A stretch of DNA of 35,431 nt, from assembly GCA_039930945.1 (NCBI GenBank), contig JBDTSW010000010.1, positions 1 to 35,431 of the forward strand. The letters run 5' to 3'. Shown piece by piece: positions 9,014 through 15,443 of the stretch (positions are counted from its first letter, which is position 1; each line of letters opens with the position of its first letter). The notes beneath the pieces were generated by a model. That model made no database searches. It was not told the DNA's origin and saw only the letters and a list, made by a program, of their open reading frames with translations. Source of the DNA: JBDTSW01 sp039930945. Lineage in GTDB: Bacteria > Actinomycetota > Thermoleophilia > Solirubrobacterales > 70-9. The translations under genes were made by a program, and so were the position numbers.

Positions 9014-9942
9014 GGTCCTCGGTCGCCGAGGCGTGATCCCGCAGCCGCGGCCGGGTCTCGCAGCCCCAGCGGATCGATCCCGGCGGCACGAGGCAGGACC
9101 AGCACGGGGCAGGCGCACGAGCTGATCAGCCTGCGGGTCGTACTGCCCAGCAGGGTCCGGCGAAGCGGGCCGTAGGCACGCGATCCCGCGACCATCAGGT
9201 CGAACTCGCCGCTGACCTCCGCCAGGAGCGTGCCCGCGTCCCCGGTGAGCAGGCGACCGTCGCCCTCGAGGCCGGCGGGAATCCGTCCGGTCGCCAACTC
9301 CAGCAGGCGCTGCTTTTCTGGGCGCTCGTGGTCCGCGAACTCGCCGGAGACCAGAATCGACCACATGGTCGAATAGCCGTAACGCGGATCTTCCGCCACG
9401 CAGATCACCGAGATCCGCCCGCGACAGCGTTCGGCGGTCCCGATCGCCGTCTCCAGCGCCGCCCAGGCCTCGGGCGAGCCGTCGAAGGCCACGGCGATGT
9501 GAACCAGCCGAATCAGGTCTCGCTCCGCGTAGCCCCGCGGGGCTACGGCGACCGCACAGGGCGCCCCGTGCATCAGGGACTCGCCGACGCTGCCGGCGAG
9601 GGTTCGCCCGATCCGCCCGCGATGGCTCGATCCGAGCACGATCGCCTCGGCGCCCTCTCCCTCGGCCAGCTCGTGCAGCGCCTCGGCGACGGAGGGGCTG
9701 GCGATTGCACGGGTCTCGCCATCGAGATCGGCGAACTGCTCGTGGAGCACCGCAAAGCGGTCCTGCATCTCGGCGTCGACCTGCTTCTGCAGGCCCTTGA
9801 CGCCCATCAGGTAGTTCGGCCAGGGTAGAGCGGTGACGATGATCGGCTTCGCCGCCACCACCTCGGCGAGGACGCGACCCAGGCGGAGGACGTCCGGACC
9901 GCCGTGTGCGGGGTCGTAGCCTACGATGATCTTGCGTTCCAC
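9010..9942 (-). CDS. Tandem universal stress protein (two USP domains)
   Basis: 310 residues with two complete USP folds, about 3-145 and 150-295. Each ends in the ATP-binding signature G-x2-G-x9-G-[ST]: GSSHRGRIGRTLAGS in the first and GSRAYGPLRRTLLGS in the second, so this is an ATP-binding type. Tandem USPs of this size are common in actinobacteria, where many belong to hypoxia (DosR-type) regulons. The GTG start at 9942 has AGAGGAG close upstream on the minus strand. The gene heads the unit USP, M50-CBS protease, VTT-like protein and is divergent from the DevS-like kinase across 136 bases, a setting that suggests control by that kinase's regulator (inference). Confidence 0.9.
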   Translation of the reverse strand: MERKIIVGYDPAHGGPDVLRLGRVLAEVVAAKPIIVTALPWPNYLMGVKGLQKQVDAEMQDRFAVLHEQFADLDGETRAIASPSVAEALHELAEGEGAEAIVLGSSHRGRIGRTLAGSVGESLMHGAPCAVAVAPRGYAERDLIRLVHIAVAFDGSPEAWAALETAIGTAERCRGRISVICVAEDPRYGYSTMWSILVSGEFADHERPEKQRLLELATGRIPAGLEGDGRLLTGDAGTLLAEVSGEFDLMVAGSRAYGPLRRTLLGSTTRRLISSCACPVLVLPRAAGIDPLGLRDPAAAAGSRLGDRGP

Positions 9943-9961
9943 GGCTCTCCTCTGACCGCTC

Positions 9962-9982
9962 GGTTGGTAGGGCCCAACCTAC
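9962..9982. promoter_or_regulatory. GGGCCC-centred palindrome in the USP/kinase divergent promoter
   Basis: The core GGTAGGGCCCAACC (9966-9979) matches its own reverse complement at 12 of 14 positions. It sits inside overlapping arms GGTTGG/CCAACC (9962-9967, 9974-9979) and GTAGG/CCTAC (9967-9971, 9978-9982). It lies 20 bases ahead of the USP start codon and about 100 bases ahead of the kinase. A dimeric regulator such as the NarL-type protein at 11812-12477 could bind here, but the centre does not match the mycobacterial DosR box, so the binder is unknown. Confidence 0.4.
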
Positions 9983-10078
9983 GAACGGCGGGCGCGCGGC
10001 ACATCCGCGGCGAGTGGGGATTCGGCTGCGTAGTGACTGCGGAGCCGGGGCAGCACCGTCGAGCCTCGACGCGCACTG

Positions 10079-11797
10079 ATGAACACCACGACACCGATCA
10101 CCACCACCAGCCTTGACTCGATGCAGCTCGAGCGGCTCTTGGAGGTCGGACGGGCGCTGATCTCAACGCACGACCCGGAGCAGGTCCTGCGAGAGGTCCT
10201 CGAAGCCGCGCGCGAGTTGACCGGTGCGAGATATGCGGCGCTTGGGGTCCTCGACGAGGGCAAGCGCGAGCTGGATCGCTTCGTCGCCGTCGGCATCGAC
10301 GCCGAGCTGAGGGAGCGGATCGGGCCACTCCCGCGCGGGCACGGGATCCTCGGTGAGCTGATCCGCGTGCCGCGGCCGCTGCGGCTGCGGCGCATCAGCG
10401 ACCACCCCCGCTCGTATGGGTTCCCGGCCGGACATCCACCGATGGAGACCTTCCTCGGCGTTCCGGTGATGATTCGCGGCGAGGTCTTCGGCAATCTCTA
10501 CCTGGCCGAGAAGGAGGGTGGCGGCGAGTTCGGCGACGAGGACGAGGAGCTGCTCGTCGTGCTCGCCGAATGGGCGGCGATCGCAATCGACAACGCGCGC
10601 TCCCATGAGACGAGCCGGCGCCGCCAGGACGAGCTCGAGCGCGCGATCCGCGGCCTCCAGGCCACGGTCTCGCTCAACCGGGAGGTGGGTGGCGAGATCG
10701 ATCTGCCGCGGGTGCTCGAGTTGGTCGCGAAACGCAGCCGCGACCTCGTTGATGCCCGCAGCTGCGCCGTGCTCCTGGTCGCAGGCGGCGACGGCCTCAG
10801 CGTGGGCAAGGTCGCAGGCGAGTTCGCCCAGAGCCTGGTTGGCCGAGTGCTCTCGGCCGAGCCTTCGCCGGCGCTCGACGTGCTTCGGGCCGGCCGCAGC
10901 CAACGCATCTCCGGCGGGGCCGTCGCCCGCTTCGCCGAGCTGGGCGGAAACGCCTCATTCGGGCTGCTGGTTCCGATGCGCTCCCGCGGCGTCGACCTTG
11001 GCGTCCTCGCCGTCTTCGATCGACTCGGCTCCGTGCCCGAGTTCAACCCCGACGACTCGCTGGCCCTGGAGGCCTTCGCCACGAGCGCGGCGACGGCGAT
11101 TGCCGCTGCCCAAGCGATCGAGGACGAGAAGCTGCGCCTCTCGATCGCCTCCTCGGAGCGCGAGCGCCAGCGCTGGGCACGCGAGCTGCACGACGAGACC
11201 CTGCAGGAGCTGGGCGCGTTGAACGTGATCCAGGAGAGCGCGCTGCAGGCAGACGATCCCGAAGCGATGCGCCGGGCGCTGGCCGGCTCCAACGACCAGG
11301 TCGAGCGAATCATCGCCGGGCTCCAGGGCCTGATCACGGAGCTGCGCCCGGCGGCGCTGGACCAGCTGGGTCCGGCCGCCGCGGTCGAGGCCCTTGCCGA
11401 TCGAATGCGGTCGCGGAGCGGCCTCGAGATCGAGGTGGACGTCGATCTCGCCTTCGAGGCGGGCCGTGAGCCGACCCGCCACACCGCAGCGCTCGAGGCG
11501 ACCGTCTACCGAACGGTGCAGGAGGCTTTGACCAACGTCGTCAAGCACGCCGACGCGAACAGGATTCGCGTCATGGTCGAGGAGCGGGAGTCGGTGGTCA
11601 CGGTCACGGTCGAAGACGACGGCCACGGCTTCGATCAGGGTGCCGAGCACGATGGCTTCGGGCTGCTGGGAATGCGCGAGCGGGTCGCCCTGGCCGGCGG
11701 CGAGTTGAGCATCACGTCGGCGCCTGACGGCGGCACCCGAGTGAGCGCCAGGCTTCCGGTGACGAGGGTGCCCTCCCAGCCGCCTGCTCCGCGCTGA
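10079..11797 (+). CDS. DevS/DosS-like two-GAF sensor histidine kinase
   Basis: 572 residues. GAF-A (about 20-160) and GAF-B (about 175-345) precede a HisKA_3 dimerisation/phosphorylation domain with His371 in ARELHDETLQ, then an ATPase domain with N-box EALTNVVKHADA, DDGHGFD and GFGLLGMRERV. All catalytic boxes look intact. GAF-A contains GFPAGHPPMETFLGVP: by my alignment His119 matches the haem-ligating His149 of Mycobacterium DosS, and Tyr141 (FGNLYL) matches its distal Tyr171. That makes haem-based sensing of O2, NO or CO plausible, but related GAF domains share parts of this motif without haem. An ATG at 10121 is an alternative start; neither has a strong Shine-Dalgarno. It converges with a NarL-type response regulator 14 bases away, its probable partner. 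Confidence 0.88.
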   Translation: MNTTTPITTTSLDSMQLERLLEVGRALISTHDPEQVLREVLEAARELTGARYAALGVLDEGKRELDRFVAVGIDAELRERIGPLPRGHGILGELIRVPRPLRLRRISDHPRSYGFPAGHPPMETFLGVPVMIRGEVFGNLYLAEKEGGGEFGDEDEELLVVLAEWAAIAIDNARSHETSRRRQDELERAIRGLQATVSLNREVGGEIDLPRVLELVAKRSRDLVDARSCAVLLVAGGDGLSVGKVAGEFAQSLVGRVLSAEPSPALDVLRAGRSQRISGGAVARFAELGGNASFGLLVPMRSRGVDLGVLAVFDRLGSVPEFNPDDSLALEAFATSAATAIAAAQAIEDEKLRLSIASSERERQRWARELHDETLQELGALNVIQESALQADDPEAMRRALAGSNDQVERIIAGLQGLITELRPAALDQLGPAAAVEALADRMRSRSGLEIEVDVDLAFEAGREPTRHTAALEATVYRTVQEALTNVVKHADANRIRVMVEERESVVTVTVEDDGHGFDQGAEHDGFGLLGMRERVALAGGELSITSAPDGGTRVSARLPVTRVPSQPPAPR

Positions 11798-11811
11798 CTG
11801 GGCTGCCGGGC

Positions 11812-12477
11812 TCAGCGCTCGACGAGGTTGTGTTCGATCGCGTAGGCGATCAGTTCCGCCCTCGTCGAGAGGCCGGTCTTGCGCTGGATGTTCGCACGAT
11901 GGGTCTCGACGGTGCGAACGCTCAGCACCAGCCGGTCGGCGATCTCGGGGTTCATGTAGCCGAGGGCGAGCAGTCCCAGGACCTCCGTCTCCCGAGGGGT
12001 GAGATCGTCGGGAGGGCGTTCGGGGCCTTCGGGCTCGGCGGCCAGCCGGGCGCCGAGGTGTGGGTTGATGTAGGTCTCGCCCGCGAGTACGGCTCGCACG
12101 GCTGAGACAAGCTCGCTGGCCGCGGACTGCTTGATCACGAAGCCCCTTGCCCCGGCCTGCAGGGCCTGACGCGCAAAGGCCGGCTCGTTCTGCATCGTCA
12201 CCACGATCACCGCGGTGGACGGCGACGACTCGATCATCCGGGGCATCAGCTCCAGGCTCGGCAACCCAGGCATGCTGAGGTCGAGCACGAGCACGGTCGG
12301 CTTGTGGCCGAGCACGTAGCGGGCGGCCGTCTCGGCATCGGATGCTTGGGCGACGACCTCGATGTCCGGCTCGGCCTCCAAGACCATGCGGATGCCCTCG
12401 CGCACGAGTTCGTGATCGTCGGCGAGCACGACGGTCACCGCATCCGGGTCGGGCTTCGAATCAGGGCGCGCGCTCAC
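11812..12477 (-). CDS. NarL/FixJ-family response regulator (DevR-like)
   Basis: 221 residues. Receiver domain about 14-130 with acidic pair Asp20-Asp21, phospho-acceptor Asp66 in VLVLDLSMPG, and a conserved Lys in FVIKQSA. The C-terminal LuxR-type helix-turn-helix runs LTPRETEVLGLLALGY to SVRTVETHRANIQRK. The start is set at the GTG at 12477 because TAGGGT lies exactly 7 bases upstream, the spacing of a leaderless transcript; a longer frame from 12513 would cross this promoter. The gene faces the DevS-like kinase tail to tail and is the obvious candidate partner, though the pair is not co-transcribed. Targets are unknown; the USP operon is a reasonable first guess. Confidence 0.9.
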   Translation of the reverse strand: MSARPDSKPDPDAVTVVLADDHELVREGIRMVLEAEPDIEVVAQASDAETAARYVLGHKPTVLVLDLSMPGLPSLELMPRMIESSPSTAVIVVTMQNEPAFARQALQAGARGFVIKQSAASELVSAVRAVLAGETYINPHLGARLAAEPEGPERPPDDLTPRETEVLGLLALGYMNPEIADRLVLSVRTVETHRANIQRKTGLSTRAELIAYAIEHNLVER

Positions 12478-12484
12478 GCGCTCC

Positions 12485-12490
12485 ACCCTA
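12485..12490 (-). promoter_or_regulatory. -10 element of a leaderless promoter for the response regulator
   Basis: TAGGGT on the minus strand, followed by 7 bases and then the GTG start at 12477. The TANNNT sequence and spacing match leaderless transcription in actinobacteria. Confidence 0.5.
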
Positions 12491-12585
12491 GACGTCGGCG
12501 CCCGCGCCGCCATCGCCGCGAAGCCGCGTCTTGGGCGGCTGCGGGGGTGTGGTTCCGTCCCCGGTCGCGTCTATCTTCGCCGGTG

Positions 12586-13041
12586 ATGTCGCTCTGCTTC
12601 ATAGACCCCGCCGATGCGATCCGCGCGATCGCCGATTCCGTGGGCCGGGAGGCCCGCCGCCAGCTGCTCGGGGAGGCGGTTCGGGCCTGGGTCGACGAGA
12701 TCCCCGACGACGAGCTCGATTCCCACTACGCGCGGGCGATCGCCGAGCTCGACGAGCACGACATCTCGATGCTCGCCGCCTGGCATTGCTCGCTCGACGT
12801 CGGCCACCCGGTGCCCAACCGGGATTTCCTCATGGGGGCCTTCGGCTCCCTTGGAGAGCACCGCCGCGAGGCGTTGAAGCTCGCCGCCGGCTTTCGCGGC
12901 GAGGAGGCGGTGGACCGTGGCGTCACCGAGGAGCGGGCGCTGGACACCGTGCTCGAGTGGCTTTCGCCGACCCGGCAGATGGAGCTCGCGGTCGAGGCGG
13001 TCGAGCTCTACGTCTGGGACCGCGCCGGCTGCGACAACTAG
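12586..13041 (+). CDS. Hypothetical protein, about 151 residues
   Basis: Soluble, acidic, mostly helical-looking protein (starts MSLCFIDPADAIRAI) with many Glu/Asp/Arg residues and no signal peptide or membrane segment. I do not recognise the family. Notable stretches are VDEIPDDELDSHYARAIAEL and a C-terminal ELYVWDRAGCDN. The ATG at 12586 is chosen because TATCTT lies 8 bases upstream, consistent with a leaderless promoter, and the preceding in-frame codons lie inside the divergent response-regulator promoter. Its stop is 6 bases from the stop of the convergent HAD gene. Codon use is as GC-rich as its neighbours, so I believe it is real. Confidence 0.7.
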   Translation: MSLCFIDPADAIRAIADSVGREARRQLLGEAVRAWVDEIPDDELDSHYARAIAELDEHDISMLAAWHCSLDVGHPVPNRDFLMGAFGSLGEHRREALKLAAGFRGEEAVDRGVTEERALDTVLEWLSPTRQMELAVEAVELYVWDRAGCDN

Positions 13042-13047
13042 GCGGGC

Positions 13048-13710
13048 TCAGGTCGCCTCGGCCGCGACCGCCGCCTCGATCTCCGGGATCGCCTGCTCGT
13101 TCGAGCGGAAGCGGACGGCGCGCATCCCGAGGCTCCTCGCGGCGTCGACGTTGACGCCGATGTCGTCGACGAACACGCACTCCGCGGCGGCAAGGTTCGC
13201 CAGGCCCTGGCGCTCGCGCAGGCGCTCGAGGGTGAGCTCGTAGATCTCGGGCTCGGGCTTTCGCATCCCGACGAAGGCCGAGTCCACGATCAGCTCGAAG
13301 ACCTCGTCCACCGGCATCATCGATCGCCACAGCGGCTCCCATTCGCGGACGTTGTTCGTTAGCAGGGCCATTCTCAGGCCGCGGTCGCGCAGCTCGCGCA
13401 TCAAGTCGATCACCGGCTCGTTCGGGTCCAGCGCCTCGAAGTAGATCTCGCGGAGGCGGTGTAACTGGGGCTCGTGACCGAGCTCTGCGGCCAGCTCGCC
13501 CCGGAGGCGGGCGAGGAATGCGTCCTCGGTGATCCGGCCGCGCTCGAGCTCGAACAGCGGGTGCTCGCCGTCGGCCTCGGCGACCCGGCCCATCGCGACC
13601 CCGAGCGACTCCGGTGGCACGCCGGTCTCGTCCTGGAAGGCGGCGAAGGAGCGCATCAGCGGCGTCGTCAGGACGCCGCCGAAGTCCGAGATGACGACTC
13701 GAGCCCCCAC
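13048..13710 (-). CDS. HAD-superfamily (subfamily IA) hydrolase
   Basis: 220 residues. Motif I is ISDFGGVLTTPL: the nucleophile Asp is present but the usual second Asp is Gly, the pattern of the YihX/epoxide-hydrolase-N-terminal branch. Motif II is ALLTNN, motif III the Lys in GMRKPEPEIYEL, and motif IV VFVDDIGVNV. An alpha-helical cap lies between residues 15 and 100. Such proteins hydrolyse small phosphate esters; the substrate here is unknown. The GTG start is 10 bases after the stop of the preceding minus-strand gene, so it is probably the third gene of an fxsA-hypothetical-HAD unit. Confidence 0.82.
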   Translation of the reverse strand: MGARVVISDFGGVLTTPLMRSFAAFQDETGVPPESLGVAMGRVAEADGEHPLFELERGRITEDAFLARLRGELAAELGHEPQLHRLREIYFEALDPNEPVIDLMRELRDRGLRMALLTNNVREWEPLWRSMMPVDEVFELIVDSAFVGMRKPEPEIYELTLERLRERQGLANLAAAECVFVDDIGVNVDAARSLGMRAVRFRSNEQAIPEIEAAVAAEAT

Positions 13711-13720
13711 CGCTGCTTCG

Positions 13721-14224
13721 TCAGGCGGGGCGGACCAGCTCGTGCAGGCCGGTGCCGCGCTCTCCGTCGAGGCGGAAGGCCATCGGGGTGGCCTCGCGCC
13801 GAATGCCGTCCGCAGCGGTTGTCTGTGGCTCGCCGGCGCGGTCGGCGGCTAGCCGCCTGGCGGTGCCGGATTGTGGCCACAGCTCGACTCCGATTCGGCG
13901 CACGACGCCGTTCGAGTCGTACTCGGTCGAGACGAGCGCATCGTCGACGCTCTCGGGCCCGCCTGGGGCCAGGCGCACCCCCGCGACCCTGTCGGCGTCG
14001 GCGCCGGCGGCGCCGGCGGGCCGCGCGATCGCGATCGCGACGGCCGTGTCGCCGAAGCAGGCCGAGATCACACGCAGCGACTCGATCGAGGTCCAGTCGC
14101 AGCCTCCGGCCAGCGCCCAGGCAGCGGGCTCCGCCGGGTCGGCGCGGTCCGCGCCTCGCAGCAGCTCTGCGGGCTCCCACTCGAGCGTCGCTGCGGACAC
14201 GGTGAGGCTGACCCGCTCAGCCAC
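13721..14224 (-). CDS. Hypothetical protein, about 167 residues
   Basis: Begins MAERVSLTVSAATLEWEPAE and contains a beta-rich central part (VISACFGDTAVAIAIARPAG, then STEYDSNGVVRRIGVELW) with no signal peptide or membrane segment. I do not recognise the family. It overlaps the end of the fxsA-like gene by 8 bases and is followed 10 bases later by the HAD gene, so it is almost certainly co-transcribed with both. The symmetric VRRIGVELWPQSG strand pattern may suggest a small barrel fold, but this is a guess. Confidence 0.7.
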   Translation of the reverse strand: MAERVSLTVSAATLEWEPAELLRGADRADPAEPAAWALAGGCDWTSIESLRVISACFGDTAVAIAIARPAGAAGADADRVAGVRLAPGGPESVDDALVSTEYDSNGVVRRIGVELWPQSGTARRLAADRAGEPQTTAADGIRREATPMAFRLDGERGTGLHELVRPA

Positions 14225-14735
14225 GATCGTCCCCGCTTCCGGGTAGCTCGCGCGGATCCTCCGGGACCTCGGTCGCGGTTCCCTCGTAGTCGTAGGCGCG
14301 TGGCGATGCCCGGCGTTCTCCTTCCCCCGTCCCCGCGCCTGCGGGCCCGGTTCCCATCACCGTCCAGCCGAAGGAGATGCGCCGCCGCGCCAGCGCCGCC
14401 GAGCCCCGGCGGACCAGCCCCCGCGTCGCCGGGATCAGCATCAGCAGGCCGAAGACGTCGGTGATGAAGCCGGGGGTCAGCAGCAGCGCCCCGCCGAGGA
14501 TCACCACCGCGCCGTCGAAGACCTCGCCCGCCGGCACCCGGCCCTCGCCGAGGGCGAGGTTGAAGCGCGCCCACGTCAACCTGCCCTGGGAGCGCAGCAG
14601 GACCGCCCCGAGAAGACTGTCCAACACCAGCAGCGCCAAGGTGGGCCCGACCCCGATCGATCCACCCACCTGGATGATCACCCAGAGCTCCGCGATCGGC
14701 AGGGCGATGAACAGCATCAGGACGAGCAGAGCCAT
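14217..14735 (-). CDS. fxsA: FxsA-family membrane protein
   Basis: 172 residues. Hydrophobic segments at about 2-20, 26-45 and 75-103 are joined by the FxsA core: ELWVIIQVGGSIGVGPTLAL, a GRLTWARFN turn and GGALLLTPGFITDVFGLLML. The acidic tail after residue 120 is low-complexity. FxsA is an inner-membrane protein first described as relieving F-plasmid exclusion of phage T7 in E. coli; its cellular role remains unclear. TAGGCT lies 7 bases ahead of the ATG on the minus strand, predicting a leaderless mRNA. It is divergent from the DUF59 gene across 40 bases and leads the unit with the two genes below it. Confidence 0.88.
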   Translation of the reverse strand: MALLVLMLFIALPIAELWVIIQVGGSIGVGPTLALLVLDSLLGAVLLRSQGRLTWARFNLALGEGRVPAGEVFDGAVVILGGALLLTPGFITDVFGLLMLIPATRGLVRRGSAALARRRISFGWTVMGTGPAGAGTGEGERRASPRAYDYEGTATEVPEDPRELPGSGDDRG

Positions 14736-14742
14736 GCCCCTG

Positions 14743-14748
14743 AGCCTA
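14743..14748 (-). promoter_or_regulatory. -10 element of a leaderless promoter for fxsA
   Basis: TAGGCT on the minus strand with a 7-base gap to the fxsA ATG at 14735. Together with TACGAT on the other strand it packs two divergent promoters into 40 bases. Confidence 0.55.
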
Positions 14749-14763
14749 GTGAGCGCGCTCCTC

Positions 14764-14769
14764 TACGAT
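14764..14769 (+). promoter_or_regulatory. -10 element of a leaderless promoter for the DUF59 gene
   Basis: TACGAT followed by 6 bases and the ATG at 14776; no Shine-Dalgarno sequence is present in that gap, in agreement with leaderless translation. Confidence 0.55.
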
Positions 14770-14775
14770 GGGTGC

Positions 14776-15072
14776 ATGACGAGCGAGGAAGATGTCTACG
14801 AGGCCCTCGAAGAGGTGATCGACCCCGAGCTGGGGCTCGACTTCGTTTCGCTTGGGCTGGTCTACGACGTCGACATCGAGGGCAGCGAGGTCCACGTGAC
14901 CTTCAGCCTCACCACCCCGGCCTGCCCGATCGGGCCGCAGGTCTCGGAGCAGATGCGCGAGTTCGTCGGCGATCTCGAAGGCGTCGACAAGGTCCACCCG
15001 AAGATGGTCTTCGACCCCCCGTGGTCACCGGAGCTGATGTCCGAGGACGCCAAGTTCGCCCTGGGGTACTAG
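14776..15072 (+). CDS. DUF59/MIP18-family Fe-S assembly factor (SufT-like)
   Basis: 98 residues covering a complete MIP18 domain: DVYEALEEVIDPELGLDFV at the start, LVYDVDIEGSEVHVTFSLTT in the middle and the conserved cysteine in TPACPIG. Members help deliver Fe-S clusters to target proteins (SufT, PaaD, CIA2 relatives). It stands alone here, transcribed from a likely leaderless promoter, and is not next to a suf operon. Its last 12 codons and 94 downstream bases are duplicated at 20717-20848, so this gene end is one boundary of the 5.7-kb segment described below. The gene itself is intact. Confidence 0.88.
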   Translation: MTSEEDVYEALEEVIDPELGLDFVSLGLVYDVDIEGSEVHVTFSLTTPACPIGPQVSEQMREFVGDLEGVDKVHPKMVFDPPWSPELMSEDAKFALGY

Positions 15073-15166
15073 GGCTCTAGCAAGCGGTTTTCGAACTCTC
15101 GCTGCGCGCCGGGAGTCGGCGGAAGCCAACCGGTGGCTGACGCGCGCGCGGCGGCGCGCGGAGGGC
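15035..15166 (+). repeat. 132-bp direct repeat, left copy (3' end of the DUF59 gene and downstream)
   Basis: Matches 20717-20848 at 125 of 132 positions with no gaps. It comprises the last 12 codons of the DUF59 gene, its stop, and about 94 bases of non-coding DNA. The non-coding part holds an AGCCA/TGGCT stem (15124-15138) and a CGCGCGC/GCGCGCG stem close to its right end, which could act as a terminator. Homology stops sharply on both sides. Confidence 0.95.
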
Positions 15167-15393
15167 CTTCAAGCGCGATGGGATTTCTGACCGGGAGCAC
15201 TTAGCCCCCGCTCGGTCGACACCCACGCCCCATCGAACGGCGCGCCCCCTGCTGCCCGCGCCACGAGTGAAAGCGAGCCGGCGCCCGCGACATCTCGCTC
15301 CTCCCTGGTGTGGAAGCAGGCGTTTTCGGGGCAAAGCGGGAGCGAACGGAGGAAGCCGCTCGAGCGCCCGGGAGTTCTGAACGCCGATGCGTT
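15167..15393. other. Non-coding stretch inside the left edge of the repeat-bounded segment
   Basis: About 230 bases between the left repeat and the terminator of the SpaA-like gene. I see no convincing coding frame, RNA gene, integrase or insertion-sequence end. It reads as GC-rich spacer with patches of mixed composition. Confidence 0.5.
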
Positions 15394-15426
15394 TAGGAAG
15401 GGGGCGGGTGTCCCGCCCCCTTCCTA
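15394..15426. terminator. Strong hairpin terminator downstream of the SpaA-like gene
   Basis: A perfect 15-bp inverted repeat, TAGGAAGGGGGCGGG against its complement, with a 3-base loop (15409-15411). It begins 18 bases after the stop of the minus-strand SpaA-like gene. There is no U-tract on either strand, as is common for hairpin terminators in high-GC actinobacteria. It could also stop read-through from the DUF59 side. Confidence 0.85.
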
Positions 15427-15443
15427 CCGAAGAACTTCTCCGT

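Noticed and set aside
9014..9364. N-terminal extension of the M50 protease to an ATG at 9364
   Set aside because: The extra residues are Arg/Gly/Pro-rich and lie wholly inside the USP gene; the GTG at 9013 starts the usual family N-terminus and gives a 4-base overlap.
12478..12513. Longer start for the response regulator at 12513
   Set aside because: It would cross the well-placed TAGGGT -10 element and adds residues not typical of the receiver domain.
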